In this document: positions 5,739 to 10,675 of the stretch, piece after piece | How the letters are laid out: the number at the start of each line of letters is the position of its first letter | Position numbering within the stretch: position 1 is the stretch's first letter | Assembly (NCBI GenBank): GCA_023423835.1 | Contig: JAFAEW010000016.1 | Location: 1-10,675, forward strand | Direction: 5' to 3' | DNA length: 10,675 nucleotides | Origin: Bacteroidota bacterium | GTDB lineage: Bacteria; Bacteroidota; Bacteroidia; Chitinophagales; Chitinophagaceae | Translations under genes and position numbers: made by a program | The notes under the pieces: model-generated | Told to the model about the DNA's origin: nothing | Database searches by the model: none | Seen by the model: only the letters and a program-made list of their open reading frames with translations

Positions 5739-6632
5739 ATGATAAAAAATGTATCGGTAATTGGTGCCGGAACGATGGGAAACGGGATTGCACATGTGTT
5801 TGCGCAGAATGGATTTAATGTTACCCTCATTGATATAAATGCTTCACAACTTGAAAAAGCAGTTCAAACGATCACCAAAAACCTCGATCGGCAGCTGGCA
5901 AAAAATACGATCACGGAAGAACAAAAGCAACAAACGATTTCAAATATCACTACTTCCACCGATATTTCCGCCGGTGTAAGCTCTGCAGATCTGGTGGTAG
6001 AAGCGGCCACGGAAAACGAGGAGCTGAAGCTGAAGATATTTCAGCAGATCGATGCATCTGCTCCCGCAACTGCCATTCTCGCTTCCAATACTTCCTCTAT
6101 AAGTATCACAAAAATTGCATCGGCCACCAAACGTCCGGAATCCGTTATCGGGATGCATTTTATGAACCCGGTTCCGGTAATGAAACTCGTTGAAATCATC
6201 AACGGATACGCGACTACAAAGGAAATCACCGAAACCATCGTTGATCTTTCAAAAAAACTGGGGAAAGTTCCGTCGGTGGTAAATGATTACCCGGGATTTA
6301 TCGCCAATAAAGTTTTAATGCCGATGATCAATGAAGCGATTTACAGTTTATACGAAGGAATTGCCGGAGTGGAAGAGATTGACACGATCATGAAGCTTGG
6401 AATGGCACATCCGATGGGCCCGCTTCAGCTCGCCGATTTTATTGGCCTCGACGTTTGCAAAAGCATCCTGGAAGTGATGCAGAAGGGATATGGGAATCCG
6501 AAATATGCACCTTGCCCGCTTTTGTTGAATATGGTAACTGCGGGAAAATTAGGGGTAAAAAGTGGCGAGGGATTTTATGTTTATGCTAAGGGAAGTAAAG
6601 AACTGGTGGTTTCAGAACGGTTCATGAGATAA
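5739..6632 (+). CDS. 3-hydroxybutyryl-CoA dehydrogenase (3-hydroxyacyl-CoA dehydrogenase family)
   Basis: This 297-residue cytoplasmic enzyme interconverts 3-hydroxyacyl-CoA and 3-oxoacyl-CoA with NAD(P)(H). It would act in short-chain fatty acid oxidation or in butyrate-type metabolism. The Rossmann motif GAGTMGNG is at 9-16 and an acidic residue ends the second strand (LIDIN, 30-34). Catalytic-site residues fall where the family has them: Ser119 in SNTSS, His140 in GMHFMNP with Glu152, and Asn190 in NDYPGFIANK. The C-terminal domain has GMAHPMGPLQLADFIGLD and ends GEGFYVYAKG, plus about 14 extra residues. The frame is open to a TTG at 5706, but the ATG at 5739 gives the standard N-terminus right before the first beta strand. 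Convergent with yigZ. Chain-length preference and direction (hbd-like or paaH/fadB2-like) cannot be told from the sequence, so no symbol is given. Confidence 0.94.
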   Translation: MIKNVSVIGAGTMGNGIAHVFAQNGFNVTLIDINASQLEKAVQTITKNLDRQLAKNTITEEQKQQTISNITTSTDISAGVSSADLVVEAATENEELKLKIFQQIDASAPATAILASNTSSISITKIASATKRPESVIGMHFMNPVPVMKLVEIINGYATTKEITETIVDLSKKLGKVPSVVNDYPGFIANKVLMPMINEAIYSLYEGIAGVEEIDTIMKLGMAHPMGPLQLADFIGLDVCKSILEVMQKGYGNPKYAPCPLLLNMVTAGKLGVKSGEGFYVYAKGSKELVVSERFMR

Positions 6633-6677
6633 CTGCCATCCTGCTGCTTTTTCCATAACCGTTTCAAAAAGGGATCT

Positions 6678-6698
6678 CGTAAGCCTCTTCAGCTTGCG
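6678..6698 (-). terminator. Weak hairpin terminator overlapping the yigZ stop codon
   Basis: On the minus strand CGCAAGC and GCTTACG pair as a 7-bp stem with one G-U pair and a 7-base loop, followed a few bases later by CCCTTTTTG. The stem contains the end of the yigZ reading frame. It may serve the convergent genes, but the T run is displaced. Confidence 0.35.
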
Positions 6699-7321
6699 GA
6701 GCTATCACCTGTTACGCGGACTTCCGGTAAATTCTCCAAATCCCGGAAAAATGCCTCTGAATTTTGCACCGGCAAGCCAATCCTGAGGAAGCAAAACAGC
6801 GTTTCTTCCTTTTTCAGGACGGTGCAATTGTACTGTTTAATCAGCAACATCACCTCATGTAGCCGGTCGTAATTAAATTCCAGTTCCACCTGCTGTTCCA
6901 CCGCTTTTTTTAGGATCGGTATTAATTGCAGCACCATGGCGGTGGCGGTTTTATAGGCATTGATCAAACCCGGAACGCCCAGCAGTGTGCCTCCAAAATA
7001 TCTTACCACCACTACCAAAACGTCGGTTAGTTCCTTGCTGTCGATCTGTCCCAGTATCGGTCTGCCGGCGGTGCCTGAAGGTTCGCCATCATCACTCTGA
7101 CGAAAAGAATTTCCATCGGTACCAAGGCGGTAAGCAAAACAATGATGTACGGCTTTCGGATGTTCTTTTTTGAGTAAACGGATATGTTGCTTTACTTCCT
7201 CTTCGGTTTTAACAGGAAAAACAAAGGCAATGAAACGGCTGCCCCGGTCTTTGAATTCTGCAGTTGCTGTTTCGCCGATTGTATAATAAAAGGTCTTTTC
7301 TTCGTTTCCGGTTCTGCTCAT
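6689..7321 (-). CDS. yigZ: YigZ/IMPACT family protein (UPF0029)
   Basis: A 210-residue protein of the YigZ/IMPACT family. The N-terminal domain carries the family signature: FKDRGSRFIAF (about 23-33), HHCFAYRLG (59-67), DDGEPSGTAGRPIL (77-90) and VVRYFGGTLLGVPGL (105-119). The C-terminal part (about 140-205) is the smaller DUF1949-type ferredoxin-like domain with FNYDRLHEVMLLIKQY. Eukaryotic IMPACT binds the translation regulator GCN1; the bacterial role is not settled, although nucleic-acid binding has been suggested. Length is typical. Its ATG begins one base after the ribD TGA, so it is almost surely translated with ribD from a shared message. A link to riboflavin synthesis is not implied by family knowledge. 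Confidence 0.94.
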   Translation of the reverse strand: MSRTGNEEKTFYYTIGETATAEFKDRGSRFIAFVFPVKTEEEVKQHIRLLKKEHPKAVHHCFAYRLGTDGNSFRQSDDGEPSGTAGRPILGQIDSKELTDVLVVVVRYFGGTLLGVPGLINAYKTATAMVLQLIPILKKAVEQQVELEFNYDRLHEVMLLIKQYNCTVLKKEETLFCFLRIGLPVQNSEAFFRDLENLPEVRVTGDSSAS

Positions 7322-7322
7322 T

Positions 7323-8363
7323 TCAGTGCTCCCTGTTTACAAAATAATTGATCTGATCGTCAAGCAATCGTTCCGATGATCGCAAAGATGCGGATTTTAA
7401 TGCAGGCGCATCCTTTCCGTTTTCAATCTGCAGCTTTGGATTGGTAATGACGCGGGCTTCATCCCATAGACCGCTGTCAATAAAAGATTGCAACAAGACT
7501 GATCCGCCTTCAATCAATACCGATTGTATTTGATGGTTGTAACAGAATTTACAAATTTCTTCTGGCAAATGATTGAAATCCAACCGGGAAAAACGGTGAT
7601 CCTGTTTTGATTCTTTCAATTCATTAAAGATGACGGGTGGGGCACCTGAATGAAATAATTTTAATGAACCCGGCAATCTCAATGTTCTGTCCACAACCAT
7701 TTTTAAAGGCGGATTGCCAAACCAAAACCGGTTATCGAGCAGCGGATCATCGAGCAGGGCGGTGTTCGTTCCAACCAATATGGCGGCTTCTTCGGTTCGC
7801 CATTTGTGTACGAGTCGACCCGTGTACTCGTTTGAAATCAGCACCCGTTCCTGGTCCGGCCCGGCAATTTTTCCATTAACCGATTGTGCCCATTTTAAAA
7901 CAATATAGGGCCGCTTGTTTTGATGAAAACAAATAAAACTTTTGTTGAGTTGTTTACATTCCTCTTCTAAAACGCCTGTTTTCACCCGGACGCCTGCATT
8001 TTTTAGCTGGAGAATGCCTTTTCCATTGACCGCGGCAAAAGGATCCTGCATGCCAATTACCACTTCCGGAATTTTTTGATCGATGATGAGCAATGAACAG
8101 GGAGGCGTTTTCCCAAAATGCGAACAGGGTTCGAGTGAAACATATAAGGTTGCCCGGCTGATCAGATCTTTCTCAGACGCTTTCACACTGTTGATGCAGT
8201 TTACCTCTGCGTGCGCCTGTCCGAATTTTTCGTGAAATCCTTCTCCGATAATCCGGTCCTGGTAAACTAAAACGGCGCCTACCATTGGATTTGGAGCTGC
8301 ATCTCCTGCTCCCAGGGCTGCCAGTTCGAGACACCTCAACATAAATAGCTGATCTTTGCTCAT
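7323..8363 (-). CDS. ribD: Bifunctional riboflavin biosynthesis deaminase/reductase RibD
   Basis: A 346-residue cytoplasmic enzyme for the second and third steps of riboflavin synthesis from GTP. It deaminates the pyrimidine 2,5-diamino-6-ribosylamino-4(3H)-pyrimidinone 5'-phosphate, then reduces the ribosyl chain with NADPH. The cytidine-deaminase-like half has PNPMVGAVLV (24-33), zinc site HAEVN (51-55: His51, catalytic Glu53) and PCSHFGKTPPC (79-89: Cys80, Cys89). The reductase half begins near residue 145 with RPYIVLKWAQSVNGKIAG, then RTEEAAILVGTNTALLDDPLL and VLIEGGSVLLQSFI. The usual LDG of the first reductase motif reads VNG here, a mild variation. The gene starts 36 bases from the divergent prmC and leads a two-gene unit with yigZ. 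The ATG at 8363 gives the expected N-terminus. Confidence 0.96.
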   Translation of the reverse strand: MSKDQLFMLRCLELAALGAGDAAPNPMVGAVLVYQDRIIGEGFHEKFGQAHAEVNCINSVKASEKDLISRATLYVSLEPCSHFGKTPPCSLLIIDQKIPEVVIGMQDPFAAVNGKGILQLKNAGVRVKTGVLEEECKQLNKSFICFHQNKRPYIVLKWAQSVNGKIAGPDQERVLISNEYTGRLVHKWRTEEAAILVGTNTALLDDPLLDNRFWFGNPPLKMVVDRTLRLPGSLKLFHSGAPPVIFNELKESKQDHRFSRLDFNHLPEEICKFCYNHQIQSVLIEGGSVLLQSFIDSGLWDEARVITNPKLQIENGKDAPALKSASLRSSERLLDDQINYFVNREH

Positions 8364-8368
8364 TCATG

Positions 8369-8376
8369 CAAAAATA
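8369..8376 (-). promoter_or_regulatory. Candidate Bacteroidota -7 promoter box for ribD, very close to the start codon
   Basis: The minus strand reads TATTTTTG, an exact TAnnTTTG match, ending 5 bases before the ribD ATG. Transcription would then begin at or next to the start codon, giving a leaderless or nearly leaderless message. No -33 TTTG at normal spacing is visible. No FMN riboswitch fits in the 36-base gap. Confidence 0.35.
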
Positions 8377-8399
8377 ATTTAATTCATTAGATTGCAGCT

Positions 8400-9287
8400 A
8401 TGACAATTGATGGAGCATATAAAGAACTATGGATACCGTTACAAACCGTTTATGAGGTAAGGGAAGCGCGAAATATCGCCGCGCTGGTGGTTGAACATCT
8501 CACCGGCTTATCCAAAACAGACAGGATCTTCCGGAAAGAACAGGCAATTACGGATCAACAACATTTGCAACTTGAGCAATATCTTGAAGAGCTGTTGCGG
8601 GGGAAACCGGTTCAATATGTATTGCAGGAAGCATGGTTTGGCGGACTAAAGTTTTACGTAAACGAATCGGTATTGATTCCGCGTCCCGAAACCGAAGAAT
8701 TGGTAGAATGGATGGTTTCAAACTTAGTTTCCAATCAAGAGACAATATCAATACAAACGGCACTAGACATCGGAACCGGAAGCGGCTGCATTGCCATTGC
8801 ATTAAAATCAAAACTTCCGGAATTAAAGGTTTCGGCCCTCGATGTTTCCGAAAAAGCATTGGAAGTGGCGAAAAAAAACGCAAGAGATCTGCACGCTGAT
8901 ATTGATTTTTTGCGAATTGACGCACTTGATGAAAACAGTTGGAACCAACTTCCTTTGTACGATTACATCATCAGTAATCCTCCCTACATCAAAAAAAGCG
9001 AGGCACCGGATATGCGTTCGAACGTTGTCGCATTCGAACCGGAGACCGCGCTCTTTGTGCAGGATGAAGATCCGCTTTTGTTTTACAGAAAAATCACCTG
9101 TTTGGCAAAAGACCATTTGACGAATGAGGGCAAGATCTTCTTTGAAGTAAATGAGGCACATGCGGAGGAAGTGGCGGAATTATTTTCAGAAACCGGGTTC
9201 ACTGAAATAGAGATTAAAAATGATATGCAGGGAAAACCAAGGATGGTAAAAGCAGAAAAACCCGGTTCGAGAAAAACCGCCACTTAA
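8400..9287 (+). CDS. prmC: Peptide chain release factor N5-glutamine methyltransferase PrmC
   Basis: A 295-residue cytoplasmic SAM-dependent methyltransferase that methylates the Gln of the GGQ motif in release factors RF1 and RF2, raising termination efficiency. The N-terminal helical domain (about 1-85) recognises the release factor and carries the family sequence GKPVQYVLQEAWFGGLKF. LIPRPETEELVEW lies at 92-104, the SAM-binding motif DIGTGSGCIAIAL at 123-135, the acidic strand-2 end ALDVS at 146-150, and the catalytic NPPY at 193-196. FEPETALF and a C-terminal FFEVNEAHAEEVAELF follow. Length is normal. Divergent from ribD in a 36-base gap. The ATG directly precedes the first predicted helix. 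Confidence 0.96.
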   Translation: MTIDGAYKELWIPLQTVYEVREARNIAALVVEHLTGLSKTDRIFRKEQAITDQQHLQLEQYLEELLRGKPVQYVLQEAWFGGLKFYVNESVLIPRPETEELVEWMVSNLVSNQETISIQTALDIGTGSGCIAIALKSKLPELKVSALDVSEKALEVAKKNARDLHADIDFLRIDALDENSWNQLPLYDYIISNPPYIKKSEAPDMRSNVVAFEPETALFVQDEDPLLFYRKITCLAKDHLTNEGKIFFEVNEAHAEEVAELFSETGFTEIEIKNDMQGKPRMVKAEKPGSRKTAT

Positions 9288-9478
9288 TATCTTTCCTTTG
9301 AATTAAGATTTGAAATAAACGTATCGGATTGAAGGCAGAGTATTCGCTAAATGTAAACATGGCAGATACCTGATGTATTACCTTGACAAACTTTTACTGA
9401 CCTCAGGGAGGATTTTGCGTACAAATCGTTTATTCCATCAATAAAAAATCTACTATCAAAAAAGGAACGTTCACGTTT
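9288..9478. other. Intergenic region between convergent prmC and anmK
   Basis: About 190 A/T-rich bases. A 23-codon open frame starting at the ATG at 9372 (MYYLDKLLLTSGRI...) is present on the plus strand, but it lacks a supporting promoter or ribosome site and I do not call it. No RNA gene is recognised. Confidence 0.3.
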
Positions 9479-9480
9479 TT
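9458..9480 (-). terminator. Weak terminator-like palindrome after anmK
   Basis: The minus strand reads AACGT-GA-ACGTT, then CC and six T, directly after the anmK stop. The 2-base centre is too small for a full hairpin, so only a short stem could form. It may end anmK transcription but is not a strong signal. Confidence 0.28.
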
Positions 9481-10564
9481 ACAATAAACCCATCCACACG
9501 CAGCCTCCTATGCTGCTTCTCCTTGCACCTGTAACCGATGCCAAAACCGTTTCCTCCTCCCGCCACCTCAATACAGCCAAAAGCGCCATAATAATCGCTT
9601 CTTTGTATTTCACGGTATTTTCATCAGGAATCATTATTTCAACTCCTGCCGGAATAACTTCCGCTATGCAATCACATAAAAACTTGTTGAATGCGCCTCC
9701 GCCGGTAACCAGCATTTTCATCGCTTCACCGGAAATATCCAGTTGGTGAATGGCTGATTTTATTTGCCACGCAATATGCCGGCAATAAGTATGCAGAGCG
9801 TCCGGGATTGAATCGCCCGAAGATGCAATCAGTGGCAAGACCGTTTCTGTTCCAAATTCGTTTGCCAACGATTTCGGATAAGGCAGTTGATAATAGGGCA
9901 ACGCATTCAACTCCTCAAAAACTTCCGGGTGAAAGCTTCCCGATGCAGCCAGATTTCCTCCTTCATCAAAATCTTGTCCCGCACCATTTGCAAGAAAATT
10001 CAGCACACGATTGGCGGGACAAACATCAAAAGCGATATAATTGTCGTGATTGCGAAAAGAAATATTTGCGATACCACCCAGATTCAGCAGCAATGGATAA
10101 TCGGCAAAAAGCCGTTTTTCTCCTGCCGGAACGATCGGCGCGCCGTTGCCACCAAGTGCCACGTCCATCGAACGCAGATCACTGATCACGTTGATGCCGG
10201 TCGTAGCTGCGATGGCTGCTCCGTCTCCCAATTGTCCGGTAAATCCGTTTTCCGGATGATGAAAAACGGTATGGCCATGTGAACCGATCAACTGTACCTG
10301 GTGCTGAAAATTGTTCGTTTCTATAAAAGCATTCACTTTTTCACCCAACCATTTGCCGTAGCGGCTGTGTAATTCCAGGTAATCATACGCATTTAGCCGG
10401 GTGGCAAAGTGGAGTTCTTTCCGCAAATCTTCCGGATATGAAATGCAATCTGCCTGCTGTAAATGGTACTCCCATCTTCCCGCAGATTCTTCAAATTCAA
10501 CAAAGGCAATATCCAGCCCATCGAGAGAAGATCCGCTCATTAATCCCAACGCCCTGTAAATCAT
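9479..10564 (-). CDS. anmK: Anhydro-N-acetylmuramic acid kinase
   Basis: A 361-residue cytoplasmic kinase of cell-wall recycling. It cleaves the anhydro ring of 1,6-anhydro-N-acetylmuramic acid and phosphorylates it with ATP to MurNAc-6-phosphate. Family motifs of the ASKHA-type fold are visible: GLMSGSSLDGLD (7-18), IGSHGHTVFHHP (93-104), LGDGAAIAATTG (112-123), VISDLRSMDVALGGNGAPIVP (126-146), LNLGGIANIS (160-169), FDVCPANRVLN (179-189) and the late glycine loop LVTGGGAFN. Length is normal. In many Bacteroidota the resulting sugar phosphate goes to MurQ-type etherase, which is not in this window. It starts 22 bases after the stop of the partial gene at the right edge, so the two may be co-transcribed. 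The ATG at 10564 is one residue before the first beta strand, as expected. Confidence 0.95.
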   Translation of the reverse strand: MIYRALGLMSGSSLDGLDIAFVEFEESAGRWEYHLQQADCISYPEDLRKELHFATRLNAYDYLELHSRYGKWLGEKVNAFIETNNFQHQVQLIGSHGHTVFHHPENGFTGQLGDGAAIAATTGINVISDLRSMDVALGGNGAPIVPAGEKRLFADYPLLLNLGGIANISFRNHDNYIAFDVCPANRVLNFLANGAGQDFDEGGNLAASGSFHPEVFEELNALPYYQLPYPKSLANEFGTETVLPLIASSGDSIPDALHTYCRHIAWQIKSAIHQLDISGEAMKMLVTGGGAFNKFLCDCIAEVIPAGVEIMIPDENTVKYKEAIIMALLAVLRWREEETVLASVTGARRSSIGGCVWMGLL

Positions 10565-10586
10565 GAAATATTTTTAGGATGATCAA

Positions 10587-10675
10587 TTAAAGGGAAAGCT
10601 GCACTATTTCCACGCCGTTTAGTTGTAATAAATACAATCCGACCTGGTTAAGCGATGCAGCAGGATGATTGGGCG
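10587..10675 (-). CDS. C-terminal 28 residues of an unrecognised protein (partial, runs off right edge)
   Basis: The minus strand entering from the right edge is open in one frame to a TAA at 10587-10589. It gives a tail ending QLNGVEIVQLSL. The other two minus-strand frames hit stops earlier (RP...CIYYN stop and AQSSCCIA stop). The tail alternates hydrophobic and polar residues like a beta-strand end. I do not recognise the family. The 22-base gap to anmK supports a real upstream gene in the same orientation. Confidence is limited because only 28 codons are visible. Confidence 0.5.
   Translation of the reverse strand, partial: PNHPAASLNQVGLYLLQLNGVEIVQLSL

Noticed and set aside
9372..9443. 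23-codon small gene between prmC and anmK
   Set aside because: Too short to judge, no upstream signal and no recognisable peptide features.
1..10675. CRISPR arrays, tRNA or rRNA genes, insertion sequences with terminal repeats
   Set aside because: No regularly spaced repeats, cloverleaf or rRNA sequence, and no transposase or paired terminal repeats were seen by eye.

Overview
The window reads as chromosomal DNA from a member of the Bacteroidota, most likely a Chitinophagaceae- or Sphingobacteriia-type bacterium. The evidence is the style of the protein families (a secreted carboxypeptidase-regulatory-like domain protein, an Mrp ATPase without the C-terminal CxxC, a double-glycine leader of the Bacteroidota type), several TAnnTTTG-like -7 promoter boxes, and a lack of clear Shine-Dalgarno sites. 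No database search was possible, so this placement is inference.

Left part (about 1-3570, minus strand, visibly more A/T-rich): a peptide export and disulfide-handling locus that looks partly decayed. Reading right to left, it holds: (1) a remnant of a C39 leader-peptidase domain, of the kind found at the N-terminus of bacteriocin ABC exporters, broken by a nonsense codon and a frameshift and lacking any ABC transporter part; (2) about 470 bp of unassigned, more G/C-rich, hairpin-rich DNA; (3) a fused C39-like / vitamin K epoxide reductase (VKOR) / thioredoxin gene broken by a frameshift at a nine-G tract and by an in-frame TGA; (4) an intact 74-residue precursor-like peptide with a double-glycine leader and a core with eight cysteines, flanked by hairpins; (5) the N-terminal 232 codons of a secreted protein that runs off the left edge. 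The last gene is not obvious from ORF scanning because it has no stop inside the window.

Middle and right part (about 3640-10675): ordinary housekeeping genes in good condition. mrp (minus, with a strong terminator) is divergent from a secreted carboxypeptidase-regulatory-like protein (plus). A 3-hydroxybutyryl-CoA dehydrogenase gene (plus) converges on yigZ. yigZ lies directly downstream of ribD (minus, one base between stop and start), and ribD is divergent from prmC (plus). Then come anmK (minus) and the last 28 codons of an unrecognised minus-strand gene at the right edge.

The part most worth attention is the cysteine-rich double-glycine peptide with its disulfide-forming and leader-processing partners. 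In this copy both processing partners carry lesions while the peptide and the secreted partner appear open. The nine-G tract could be a decay mutation, a sequencing error or a phase-variable switch.
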